From NCBI RefSeq assembly GCF_000003605.2, contig NW_003116452.1, forward strand, positions 246,993 through 289,069: DNA of 42,077 nucleotides, written 5' to 3'. The notes under the pieces were generated by a model. That model was given only the letters and a program-made list of their open reading frames with translations, did no database searches and was not told the DNA's origin. Each line of letters opens with the position of its first letter. The first letter of the stretch is position 1. This document shows positions 23,964 through 34,930 of the stretch, piece by piece. Position numbers and translations under genes: made by a program. This stretch comes from Saccoglossus kowalevskii (Eukaryota; Hemichordata; Enteropneusta; Harrimaniidae).

Positions 23964-26940
23964 GCTGAGGCGGATACAGGATTTTGTTCATGGGGGGGGG
24001 GGGTCCAAACTTTAAAATCTCTAGACTAAGTTAATGATTTTTTTTATATTATACAAAAACAAATTGAATAAATTTTTCAACCGGGGGGGGACCCATCTCC
24101 AATATCCCAACTGTTATGTAACATTCAAGATGGTAGTATATATAGTATAGTATATATCGCATTTATTTTATTATCACGCGTGCACTAGCTGACTGTGATC
24201 AAATCCTAGTCTATAATATGTATCATATGCCTTATGTGGTATTGTAATGAAGTGAACCACGCGTCCAACCAACCAACCAGCCAACACACCAACAATGATT
24301 GAATGAATAATCCACCAACTACCCCAACAACCAACTTATTGACCAACCAACTTACTTATCTATACTTTGAAATACAGTTGGCAAAATCGCATATTCATCT
24401 CACGAGATAGTTAGTGAGTTCTCTTTCGGTTGCTCTGCTGAATTTTCTGCACCGGTGAAATCGAAATTGTATATCACGCCAATGAGGTTTATCCACTTAC
24501 GTGTTAATGAATTACTTCCAACTCAACAAGCACCATCCGCAGATATCAGGAAACACTACGAGTAGCTTGAATTTTATGATGCGCTTTTAAAAGTATTAAA
24601 GGTCACAACTATAATGTTAAAAGCTCGTGGTCGTCGTGCAGCGCGTGTTCGAGTTTCATGTTAACAAACAGTGTATTTTACACGTGTTTTGTACGTCGCT
24701 ATTAGCCTCATATCGAACAGAACGCGGCGCAACGACAACCGACCTTTAATGCATTTCTTTGATGCAAAATAAACCAATTATTACATCGGTTGAACAACTA
24801 AAAGGATATAGGAGAACTGTGATATATAAAAATATTCAATCAATCAATGAAAATGTAATTTAATAAGTCGACCTGTGAGCTGAATGTTTGATTCTACCCT
24901 TGACTGGAATACATATCAATTGATTCATATACTCTGAGTGAATACGGTGTGCAATGATACTTAGAACATTTTTCATAGCATCAGGGCTCGAACAATGAAG
25001 CACATGTGTTCCACCACGCTAACCTGGAAGGGGAAAGATAGTCAAATCAAAAACATGTCATTATCTTCCCCCATTAATGATAGTCTTAATAGTACAGCAC
25101 ATGTTATAAACGCATATGCGTGCGTTTAGGTTTGACGAATGTAATAACATTTAATGTTATTTTCTGTTTTGTTATTAACTCTTTCTCTGCGCTGCTTACA
25201 ACTCGACAGATTTGTTTATTCACAGTAACGAAATTTAAAGGTCTCCGCGTATCGCCACGGGCAGCAATAATTCAAATTCTTGGTGCTGACCTATTGTTAG
25301 TATGTATATTAGTCTCAGCATAATCATAGTTTCTATTTAGAGTGGAGTCTATGAATATTAATTTCCATAAATAGTATTTTCCAATGAAATATTATTGTTC
25401 ATCAATGGTAGTTTCTATGATGAGTAGTATCCGCGAGTAATGACTTTACAGAATACATTTAATCACACTGTCTAATTTTCACGAATATTAGTTTCCATGA
25501 AATAGTATATTCCAGAAAATGATACTATCATCATCATCATCATCATCATCATCATTATTTTTGCTTTTACTCGGACCAACAATTATCCAGATTACCCAGA
25601 CCTAAAAACTAAACGATAGTCATTACGCGATTGTTGCAGTAATTTAAAGGATTTGACCCAGCGTTGTGAATCTATGGACATTTTTTGAGCAATAGACATT
25701 ACTGATAGTTCGACATGATTACCAACGTGTATTGTGAGCTTGAATTGTCATTTTGTTAAGACTCGATGTATCCCCCAAATAACTACGAGTCCAATTTTAA
25801 AGAATGGGGTCAATTTTGTTATCTTACCTAGTTTTGAATAAACCCCTTATAACTCCTAATCACTTACAACTGCGATTATTATGGTATCAGGTATATCTAT
25901 CCTCATATACAGTTGAACACACATTCTTTATTAATTTTTTGCTGTTTGCAGGTTCAACATTGCAATTATAAATGGTATTAATTTACTTCCTTCCATGACT
26001 CTATTCTAACGGTTGTCATAGTCGTATTTAAATAGGATATGAGTGAAACATGCCATAATTTAGTTGAAATATACTCTGACCAGTTTTGGTCATGTGTCCT
26101 AACGTTCTGAGAATTATAATAGCTACATACTTTGTAAACTGTTAATGTGTATCAAACTTTGTCAAGTATAAATAAGAAATTCTGACTGTTTACTGGAATT
26201 TTATAAATGGTACTCGGCTGACCACCACTCGTTGAAAAGTATTATTATCCATTGTGTTATATTCAAAATAGTATGCACGGGGCCCGCACCAAATTATTGT
26301 TTTGATAGGTTTGGTTTCGAACCGTCGCTATCGACAATAATTTCCCTAGCCTGGGACTTAGAAACATTATCCACCCTAACGCCATGTCACCCCTCGAAAA
26401 ATCATCACCCAACCTCATATCATTGCTCACTAGCACAATGTGATTCATACCCGTGAACGAGTCGACGAGTCCATACTTCTCCATTTACAAATCTAAAGCC
26501 TTTTTTGTTCCTTGTAAAACATCGGTAATGTGCATCTCCCAATAGATGATCGTGTCTTGTTAATCAATTTATGATTCGGCTGTGAGCACTCAGAACTAAG
26601 CGTTCGGAATTCTACCACAACGGCAACGAATTTCATATGGATAGCGCCTGTGAATAACCTATCTCCAATAATCGCGCATGGTCGTATCGTGTGTAGTCAC
26701 CGCCAGTATTTGTGCCACAGTATTCAGTCGTGCGATTCTCTTCGAAGTAATCGTTATTAACGTGCTATTGAGTTTTCTCGTCGATCGCATATGTACAGAA
26801 AAAACAACAACAACAACAACAAAACGTGCTACAGCCTCAACGTATATTCGCATATTACAGCCATCTATCAGCACTGTTCAGCTAACCGTGCCATAGCTGT
26901 GATATAGTTTGCAATAGACTGAACACTTGATTAGTACACA
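23964..26940. other. Intergenic, simple repeats, 5' flank of the GPCR
   Basis: Holds G12 at 23992-24003, G8 at 24083-24090, CCAA-type runs at about 24264-24355, an (ATC)n run at 25527-25555 and a (CAA)n run near 26804-26820. A hairpin lies at about 26293-26342 (AATTATTGTTTTGATAG with CTATCGACAATAATT). No gene other than the GPCR start is supported. Confidence 0.6.
24980..25032 (-). other. Possible tRNA-derived SINE head
   Basis: On the minus strand TTAGCGTGGTGG resembles a Pol III A box and GTTCGAGCCC resembles a B box, about 32 bp apart, which is shorter than in a true tRNA. About 150 bp further along the minus strand a short ATTGATTGATTG tail occurs. This would fit a decayed tRNA-derived SINE; it is not a functional tRNA. 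Confidence 0.25.
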
Positions 26941-27957
26941 ATGCAGTTACTCTGGACCAATGTGAGTAATGTAACGACTAACCATTCATCATCGCAACTA
27001 ATCGAAGATACATATTATGTATATATTCCTGATTGGATTTTCAACTCGTTTATACCTTACTTCTGCACTATCATATGCATTTCCGGTTTAGTCATGAACG
27101 GTATTGTGATTTTTATCATTCTTAGATATCCAGGAATGCGATCCATCCCCAATTACTACATCCTTAATTTGGCCGTGGCAGACGCATTATTTCTACTCGG
27201 CCTGCCTTTTCTTATTTATTTCAACTTCTCCAAAAACTGGGTGTTTGGAACCTGTTTGTGTAAAATAGTGTTAAGCTTGGACGTAATGAACATGATGACA
27301 GGTATATTCACCTTAACAGCTATGGCAGTAGATCGATATGTAGCCGTTGTACACACGGCATGGTCCAAGTCAAAACGCACTGTACAACATACGCAACTCG
27401 TGTGTGTAGTTCTTTGGGCGGTCTCGTTCGTGTCAACGACACCTTTATGGCTTTATTCCACGTTACAACAATTTAATGGACATATCGTGTGCAATGTGAT
27501 GATGCCATTGACTGTGCAGTATGTGTTTCTCATCTACACGTTTATTATCGGATTTGGCATACCTTTGATCATCATATTCATCTGCTACCTGCGAATAACC
27601 GTTTATCTACAGAGAATCATAAAAACAGTTTGTACAAGACGAAAAACTAAAATTGAAAAGGTCAGTATAATGGTCGTGATGGCTGTCCTGTTGTTCTCCG
27701 TGTGCTGGCTACCTTTTTGGATTACTCGCATTGTGTCACTGAAACACCCACTACTATACAAACAAAAACAATTCCAATTTGCTTATTACTTCACCTCATT
27801 TTTGAATTATATAAATAGTGCATTAAACCCACTAGTTTATGCCTATTTCAAACATGATTTCGCCAATAAGTTTCCAACATTAACAGTGAAATGCGCCGAA
27901 AAGAAAACAACAATGAATAATAAACATAAGACAACCTTAGAACTGCATTATCTGTAA
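26941..27957 (+). CDS. Rhodopsin-class GPCR, somatostatin/opioid-receptor-like
   Basis: A complete intronless 338-residue seven-transmembrane receptor. The extracellular N-terminus has sequons N7, N10 and N14. Class A landmarks in order are N53 (1.50), D81 (2.50, LAVAD), C107 (3.25) expected to bond C184 in ECL2, D114 (3.32), DRY 131-133, W159 (4.50), P208 (5.50), CWLPFW 255-260, and NPLVY 296-300. The run from LCKIVLSLD through TM3 to DRYVAVVHT strongly resembles somatostatin and opioid receptors, in which D3.32 contacts a basic ligand group. Likely role: a plasma-membrane peptide receptor, probably Gi/o-coupled by family. The C-tail is short (about 35 residues). The first ATG is chosen because it precedes a normal-length N-terminus. 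Ligand and exact orthology (somatostatin, opioid, allatostatin-C or galanin type) are unresolved. Confidence 0.95.
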   Translation: MQLLWTNVSNVTTNHSSSQLIEDTYYVYIPDWIFNSFIPYFCTIICISGLVMNGIVIFIILRYPGMRSIPNYYILNLAVADALFLLGLPFLIYFNFSKNWVFGTCLCKIVLSLDVMNMMTGIFTLTAMAVDRYVAVVHTAWSKSKRTVQHTQLVCVVLWAVSFVSTTPLWLYSTLQQFNGHIVCNVMMPLTVQYVFLIYTFIIGFGIPLIIIFICYLRITVYLQRIIKTVCTRRKTKIEKVSIMVVMAVLLFSVCWLPFWITRIVSLKHPLLYKQKQFQFAYYFTSFLNYINSALNPLVYAYFKHDFANKFPTLTVKCAEKKTTMNNKHKTTLELHYL

Positions 27958-28021
27958 ACGTTTTTTTCGCAATTTTATATATTTGTATTTGTACTGATTA
28001 TTCGGCTTTACGAAAAAATGT

Positions 28022-28027
28022 AATAAA
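28022..28027 (+). promoter_or_regulatory. Poly(A) signal of the GPCR gene
   Basis: AATAAA lies 64 bp past the stop codon and is followed by T-rich sequence, consistent with a single-exon transcript with a short 3' UTR. Confidence 0.6.
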
Positions 28028-29403
28028 GTTTTAATTAAGTCTGAATCAAAATCGATTGTCAGTCAAACAACAATCAATAGACTAGTTTTATAATGGGTTT
28101 GTTGAACACATTCAGCTATCTGTTTAAAAATTATGTTAGCTTCACTGATCTCCCGGGAAGAAGTGATAACAGCATTATATATCGGCAAAACTACACGAAA
28201 CCAAGTGACAACAGCGTGTCTTCAAATGTGACCCGAACTGTACACAGGGGTCTTTTTCAATCATTTTAGATTATCCGACCCTTCCAATTTCTATCATAAA
28301 TTTTCGTGCATCTTATAAGGTATTAGCATAATTTGTTTCCAAACAAATCATAAATTAGGTATGCACGGTACAGTTATCGTTATAATAACGAATGTAGTTG
28401 ACATCCATATTTGCTGTATCGATCCTAGATTCAAGTTAGATATGATGAAGCAAAATCGTGATATATGATACATACTTATGGCACGTGTTACAGTTCACAA
28501 CGAGTATTGAATTTGCCACAGCAACATATTTTTATTTTAAATGTGAAAAACTCTCATCAACGTTCGAAAGATTCAAATTCAACTCGTAAGGTATATTTCA
28601 GAAATATATAGCATCACCATACCTTTATAAACAAAATTACACAAGCACAGACATGCATTCTTCCTGTGTTTAGCTGTGATTATCTGCGAATTTATTTAGA
28701 GTGTCATATATTGGGAAATAGACATGATGATTAATATCAGTACCATTGTGATACCAGGGATCAGTTTTGAGATTAAGATAATTGCAGCGGCAATGATTAC
28801 TCAATAGATACTTGACAGATTTAATGTCGCCACTCTGCATACATTATTTATAAAATATATACGTTGCTATAGAAACGGGGGAGATTGAGCATATAAAAGT
28901 GACATTTTATTTATTTCAATGACATTAAACGAAATAATTTCAAATATATACATGAATTTATAGAAGGGTTGTTTACATTTATGATAATACACCTCATTGG
29001 TGTAGTATACTTTATATTTCAGCCAACTTGAATAATACAATACATTCGTTCGACTAATAGACTATATGTGTGGCCAGTAACTTTAGAGAAAAGCAGTTAA
29101 CATGTGTTATATCATAGGTTGTTCTTTTTTCAAACAACGCTTAATTTCGACAAAAAACAAATGAAGGAGTTTGACGCGGCTAGTTTGAAAGTCCGACTGA
29201 AAAATCAAACGTTTTTTTATTGTATGTTTTTCGAGCAAATTTCCATAAAAAAAACAGCACATTATGGCTTAACGTGATGGGATATCTTATAAAAAATTTG
29301 ATTTGCACTGTTTTATTTATTTGATAGTAAAATTGTCTCATTAAGTTATATGAAATTTACTTTTAGATGAATATTATATCGAACTCATTATATATTGTTA
29401 CAG
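28028..29403. other. Intergenic, no features seen
   Basis: AT-rich sequence without a recognisable gene, repeat unit or hairpin of note. Confidence 0.5.
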
Positions 29404-30276
29404 CATGGAAGGTACTAACGGAAGGAGCCACGACGCCTCTCAAGTTGTCACTTAAGCCTCTTAACTGCCTTATTTCCTTTTGTTTCAACCCAAGTTAATA
29501 CAAACAAAGTTGATACAAACATTGTCTAGCTCATCTCATGATAGTTTGCGATTATTTACACAAGTTACGAGTTAGCGGAAAATGATATAACCTCGCCGAT
29601 TTTTAACGTGACCATAAAATATATGCGCATTATGAAATTACGGTCATCACACATGCGCACTCGGTTTGTGAGGTGTTAATGGTCAAAATACGTATTTCAC
29701 AACCAGAAACTCAACAGATGAACGTTTGACTTCACATGTTTTCATTATTAGCAATTGTAACTAAAACAAGATTTCGATCGTCTACAACAACAATTTCTAA
29801 GAACTCCTAAAATATTACCGCAGAGAAAGTGTCTAGGCATGCCCTTCTTTCGATACTATCTTCTCTGGTGGTGTTCGCCGATGCCCGGTGGTCGAAAATT
29901 TTGAGCGTCAAGCCCACGCACTGATGATGGTACCATTGAATAATGCAATCGTTATTGTCACAGGCAATCATTGATTACGTCTCATCACCATTACAAATAC
30001 AAAAAGATTCACGATAGTTAAACAGTTCTTCTTCAATCGATGTTATATCTGCCAATTTTTCAATAAATCTCGCCAAGATCTCCGGAAACAGACGTCATTT
30101 TCAATCTTGTGCATGCGCAGTTCGTCTATTGCTACCGAACATGCTCCGAATATTACCGAATGCTCGAGATTAGCGTAACCAATTGTAAGAAGGTGCCAAG
30201 AACTAACAAGAACCAATGTTTGTGAACAAACATTTACAAACGAGCGTCGTGGCTCCTTCCGTTAGTACCTTCCATG
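29404..30276. mobile_element. Putative DNA transposon/MITE with 33-bp perfect TIRs
   Basis: The 33 bp at 29404-29436, beginning CATGGAAGGTACTAACGG, recur as an exact reverse complement at 30244-30276. The interval is 873 bp and encodes no transposase. Flanking heptamers GTTACAG (left) and GTTGCAG (right) match at 6 of 7 positions and could be a worn target-site duplication. Each arm, read inward, opens an ATG frame starting MEGTNGRSHDA, so an inverted duplication of a former exon is an alternative. The superfamily is not assignable. Confidence 0.7.
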
Positions 30277-31432
30277 GTTGCAGCACAGTCCCTCGACACC
30301 CGGTTAGGAAACGCTATTGTTCTAAGGTGTGAATCGCCCGAGTCCCATGTACAGTGCCTGTTTCGCTTGTGGGGAGAGAGCGGTGACGTCATAGCATTAA
30401 CTTGGAGCTCGTTCGAAGCACATCCGTTCAGTGGACGTCTAAAAATATTGCGTGTTTTTGAGCAAAGTCGGTAAATTTTATTTAAAGTTACAAATCTTTG
30501 TGTGATCATATCGGTTTCGGGAAAAGGCACATGTATTTTAAAATCCATATTCTTTATAAATAACGAAAAAAAAAGATTTCGATTTCATATTATTGGTAAA
30601 ATATTGGAATATCAATGTGTTGTGTCGACCGTGATGTTTGGATACTTTCCTATTGTGTACTTGATAGTACGTCTTATTCATTATGCAAATCACTCGCAAT
30701 ATACAACTCGTGAATTATGTCATACAAATATATTCCTGTCCCTTGTCTCCATAATATATAAAACATATGTAAATTGAAACAGAATGTACAATATATTTTA
30801 CAACTTTTCTTGAAAATATTATGTAAAGCTTAACATTCATTAAAATGAGTATCTCTAGACGTGGATTGTTAAGGTATATTTTAAGGAATAAGTTCGTCCA
30901 CACGTAGAGATAATTATATGCTTTATTTACACTAATGCAATTGAGATTTTTCCAGAAACTCTTCATTGAATATTTTGAATACTTTTGCCAGGTTGTTTAT
31001 ACATAATGTGAACTGTAGTTTGGGACAAAATCTGGATCCAATAGATCGCCATATGATGTACTATATTATTTTAATCCAACAACCTGTGTAATGGAAAAAT
31101 ATCAACAGAATATAACGTAGTACATAGCATTGTGATATTAGTTTAAATAATAATTATGTATGCCCCCAAAGTTCAATCGTTATGGCACTTTCTCCTATAA
31201 CGGCAAGAAATGTTATCTCAATATTTACCTTGATTTGCCTGATTTGAATCGCTCAGAATTGAAAAATTCAAATTTATTTCAAGTAATGTGTACTAAATTA
31301 TTTTATTCAATTTGTGAAAGCCAATTTTTGAGGTATGTATATAATAGCATCAACGAAATACGGGTAGTAACTATTGGACTGTTGTTGCTATTTAACAAAA
31401 TTTGATTGAAAGAAGTTACATATTTTTATCAT
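30277..31432. other. Intergenic, GC-richer start
   Basis: About 30280-30470 is richer in CG than its surroundings and is open on both strands (plus 30274-30474, minus 30234-30548), but neither product is recognisable. The remainder is AT-rich; an 81-codon frame at 31160-31405 has no identifiable domain. Confidence 0.45.
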
Positions 31433-31825
31433 GTTTGCTCTATTAGTGGCATGCAGGGCAACAGTAGCCCATATGCTTACGTAAATTACAGAAAGGTTTT
31501 CTTTTGTGAAAATAAGTAATATTTTAATGACAGCCACAGTATACAGGTTTTTGGTTTATATGCCCTTCTATTGAAGATCTTTTATTTAGTGTTTTTTATA
31601 ACAAATCGAACCTACTCACTTAAAATGAAGTTTCTCTGCATAATATGAGGTTATTACGAGTCTGCTGCGCGTCGTTCGTAATAACCTTATATTTTTATTC
31701 GTAATTAATATACTTTTCATACATTCATTTTTGTTGGTGATGTACATGTTATATTATTTCATTCCAAAGCTGTGAACTTTTGTTTAACTTAATTGTACTG
31801 ACTGGAGAGTTGGTAATTACTAGCA
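31433..31825. repeat. Dispersed 0.4-kb repeat X, copy 1
   Basis: From TTTGCTCTATTAGTGGCATG to TTGGTAATTACTAGCA this is near-identical to 33750-34177. It contains a foldback core (about 31645-31694), TATGAGGTTATTACGAG against CGTAATAACCTTATA, related to the foldback family at 61 and 13728. The central loop is about 40 bp shorter than in copy 2. No coding capacity. Confidence 0.88.
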
Positions 31826-33002
31826 GAGATCGTGTACGTTGCTTTTTTGAATTAATATAAAATATTTTTTCTCAAATCAAGTCTATAGAAATTACTTGTT
31901 TTCAAATTATTATCAACTTGTTTTTTTATTGCATTTCAAATAATGGTGCGCTACATATTCATGGTAATAGTTTTACTTGTTTTTTTCATATTTTTCTTTC
32001 AATTGAATATCAACCATGTCTAGTATATCGTAAGCAATAAAGTACTCTTGTAATACTAATCAGTTTCTAATGCAATGTATATGATTGATAAACTTTTCAC
32101 CAAAAAGAGCTTGACGCGCAAAGCATTCCTATAATCCTGCAAGAATATATATATATGTCAAAATATCATAGAAATCCTATAGAAATTTGTCCTATGTGAC
32201 AATGTTATGTATCAATCCTCAATTATATTTTACATCCTTTACAAATGCGCAGTACATTTGTAAAAAAACAACTAGTCATGTGATATGGAATCGCCTGAAA
32301 CGACTATATAGTAGTAACATGATCAGAGCGGAAATCTACAACCTGGTGAATACGTGTGTTTCCAATATTTGCAAAAGTTCGGGTTCAACCAAGCGAGGGA
32401 TTTTCTACGAGAGTACACTCTGTAACGACATACAGTTAAACACTAATCGCTTTGCTAACTGGCATTCGACGAACAATCTTCATACAAAAGTGCGGGGAAG
32501 AAAGGACACGTAATCAGATACAACAATTACTAAAACACAAATTCCGCAGTCGTTGAATTGGTGCGTCTTTCACTTAGTATCACTCAACAAAAAAACTGTA
32601 GCCGTAGCAAATGACTAATCTGTGAACCAAACATAAGCGGAGATGAACCAATAAAATGTTTGTAATCCGAGTCTGATTACACACAGTGTTTACGTGAAAA
32701 GACAGGAAAACGCAAAACACCCAAACGCAGGTGATCAACGTCGTCACGAAACCATGACAAATTAATCATCTTAGTAGTAGATGAACTATTTGAAGACAAA
32801 CGAAAAAAAAAACCCGTTGAGTTGTCGAATTATTAGATGTATATTTTGATTCCAACGCAAGTGTTACTCACAAATATTACGCCGAATTGTTGCTGACCCG
32901 CTCCGCCAGGATTGTCATTAAAATCACTGTGTGTGAGTGATTTCTGTTATTTAACGTATTAAGTATTTATGTTTAATACAGTTTTAAATGTGTCATCTTT
33001 TA
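31826..33002. other. Intergenic with an unassigned frame
   Basis: A 108-codon frame at 32187-32513 encodes a basic, cysteine-containing product that I do not recognise. Nothing around it supports an exon. The rest is AT-rich. Confidence 0.4.
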
Positions 33003-33268
33003 TATGTAACTTTGAGTGGTAGATTAAGCGATGTAATCTTTCTCCTCACTACCGGCTGTATAGCAACCAGGCTGTTTATTGGTATAGACAATTTCAAGTC
33101 AATGCCAAGGCAAGAAAAAGATTACCGGCACCAATGCTTGATTGTTTTTAAGCTCAACGTGTGATTATCTTAGCTAGCGTGGCTAACACCTGGACACTAT
33201 ATATTGTGTGGCATCACAGATTGAGGGTGTTGGCTAGCTGGCTCGACAAGCGCGACAGGCATTGTTTT
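33003..33268 (+). repeat. Left inverted terminal repeat of the DIRS-like element
   Basis: Starts TATGTAACTTTGAGTGG and contains TTACCGGCACCAATGCTTGA and GGCATCACAGATTGAGGGT. All recur inverted in 34931-35175. It has about 20 bp (near 33175-33195) that the right repeat lacks. Confidence 0.9.
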
Positions 33269-33357
33269 ATTGCAGTTTTTCTCCCGTTAGACTAAAACTC
33301 GGCTAAGACGTACACATAGTCAAAATATACTGCAGTGCTAAGAAGTCAAGCAAAACG

Positions 33358-33663
33358 ATGGAATCTGAACAAACGCAGCCTGAAACCGAAATGTCAGAGT
33401 CAGCAACGTTCGAAATCTGTGCTCTTCAACATAACATTCGGCACGAAACACTAGAGGTTCTACGGAAGAAACATTGCGATAGCCTTCAAGTACTTCAACT
33501 TCTTTCTGCCGAAGAAACAGAATCGCAATTCAAGTTATCACTCTGGCAACGCAAATTATTGGTGGCAGCCATTTTACATTATATCATGACACGCTGCCAA
33601 GTACTTCCGGTTCATCGAACTATTTGTAACATGGCGTCGCGTCCGACAGATTCACATCAATAA
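33358..33663 (+). CDS. DIRS ORF1 (gag-side) fragment with SAM-like motif
   Basis: A 101-codon frame from an ATG about 90 bp after the left terminal repeat. Residues about 30-65 (ETLEVLRKKHCDSLQVLQLL, then WQRKLL) have the alternating helix pattern of SAM-like domains found in many invertebrate retroelement gag-side proteins. The acidic, glutamate-rich N-terminus is short. The usual later parts of a gag-like ORF are absent; the frame closes at TAA 33661. It is probably a truncated ORF1 with no independent function. About 310 bp of it and the DNA after it (33435-33747) are repeated at 34176-34476. Confidence 0.55.
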   Translation: MESEQTQPETEMSESATFEICALQHNIRHETLEVLRKKHCDSLQVLQLLSAEETESQFKLSLWQRKLLVAAILHYIMTRCQVLPVHRTICNMASRPTDSHQ

Positions 33664-33749
33664 ATGGGGCAGATACCACACGCAGAGAAGTCGACGGTAC
33701 ACTTTAGGCTATCCAACCTCCTTGTCTCTGGTAAATTCACTCATGGCTA

Positions 33750-34177
33750 GTTTGCTCTATTAGTGGCATGCAGGGCAGCAGTAGCCCATATGTTTACGTA
33801 AATTACAGAAAGGTTTTCTTTTGTGAAAATAAGTAATATTTTAATGACAGCCACAGTATACAGGTTTTTGGTTTATATGCCCTTCTATTGAAGATCTTTT
33901 ATTTAGTGCTTTTTATAACAAATTGAACCTACTGACTTAAAATGAAGTCCCTCTGCATAATATGAGGTTATTACGAGTCTGCTGCGCGTCGTTCGATACT
34001 TACGCTGTACTGTCTTCGTATATCCTCGTAATAACCTTATATTATTATTATTCGTAATTAATATACTTTTCATACTTTCATTTTTTTGGTGATGTACATG
34101 TTATATTATTTCATTCCAAAGCTGTGAAGGTTTGTTTAACTTCATTGTACTGACTGGAGAGTTGGTAATTACTAGCA
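33750..34177. repeat. Dispersed 0.4-kb repeat X, copy 2, inside the DIRS element
   Basis: Matches 31433-31825 almost end to end but keeps the longer foldback core. Arms are at about 33959-33978 and 34023-34045, and the loop includes CTGCTGCGCGTCGTTCGATA, the complement of the GC-rich core of the copy at 13728. It lies exactly between two direct copies of the ORF1 segment. Confidence 0.88.
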
Positions 34178-34476
34178 TTCAGCAAGAAACACTAGAGGTT
34201 CATTGCGACAGCCTTCAAGTACTTCAACTTCTTTCTGCCGAAGAAACAGAATCGCAATTCAAGTTATCATTCGGGCAACGCAAATTATTGGGGGCAGCCA
34301 TTTTACATTACATCATGACACGCTGCCAAGTACTTCCGGTTCATCGAACTATTTGCAACATGGCGTCGCGTCTGACAGATTAATATCAAGAAATGGGGCA
34401 GATATCACACGCAGAGAAGTCGACGGTACACTTTAGGCTATCCAACCTCCGTGTCTCTGGTAAATTCACTCATGGC
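34176..34476 (+). pseudogene. Duplicated ORF1 segment of the DIRS-like element
   Basis: A direct repeat of 33435-33747. It lacks 12 bp (CTACGGAAGAAA, an in-frame loss of four codons) and carries scattered substitutions, for example FGQRKLL for LWQRKLL. No start codon of its own is evident, so it is non-coding debris of the duplication around repeat X. Confidence 0.8.
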
Positions 34477-34499
34477 AAGCACTTATAACAAGATAACAT

Positions 34500-34930
34500 C
34501 CTGCTCCATCCCCTGGGTTTAATTCTCCAAGTATGATGACTTAAAACCATTCAATTTCAGCACGGACGTACTAGAGATGATTTCAGCAACGTCAGCTTTC
34601 GTTACCTATATCGCACCCCACCCACTCTGTTCTACCACAGCACTTTCTGCAACCCTAGCTTCTACCCACGAAGTAAGTGCCGCTGGGCCTGTGTTTTGCA
34701 AACCCCGAGCCACACCCCTTCCCAGACTATATGCATACCTCTGTTCTCCAGGGCTTCCCCTTAGTGAGTACTCACTGCATATTTTTCGCAGAGGAGGGGT
34801 TACATGGGCCTTATGCAATGGGATTGCAGGAGAAGTGTTTCGTGTGATGGATGATTGGAAAAGCACAGCGTATTTAGATTATTCAGACAAGTTTCCTTTT
34901 TTTGTCTTAGAAAAAAATGAACAAAAGGGG
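34500..34930 (+). pseudogene. DIRS-type tyrosine recombinase, C-terminal remnant
   Basis: The C-terminal catalytic part of a DIRS/Crypton-type tyrosine recombinase, the integrase of this retrotransposon class. KTIQF near 34548 is in one frame; a frameshift then moves the reading to HPLCSTTALSATL. It continues to YSLHIFRRGGVTWALCNGI (the HxxR box with the RRGG signature) and DDWKSTAYLDY, which would hold the nucleophilic tyrosine. The first catalytic arginine and everything upstream are lost. The open frame (from an internal ATG at 34577) reads on into the right terminal repeat and stops at 34984. It is inactive because of truncation and the frameshift. Confidence 0.85.

Noticed and set aside
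26300..26320. GGTTTCGAACCG as a tRNA B box
   Set aside because: No A box at proper spacing and no cloverleaf; it is part of a local hairpin.
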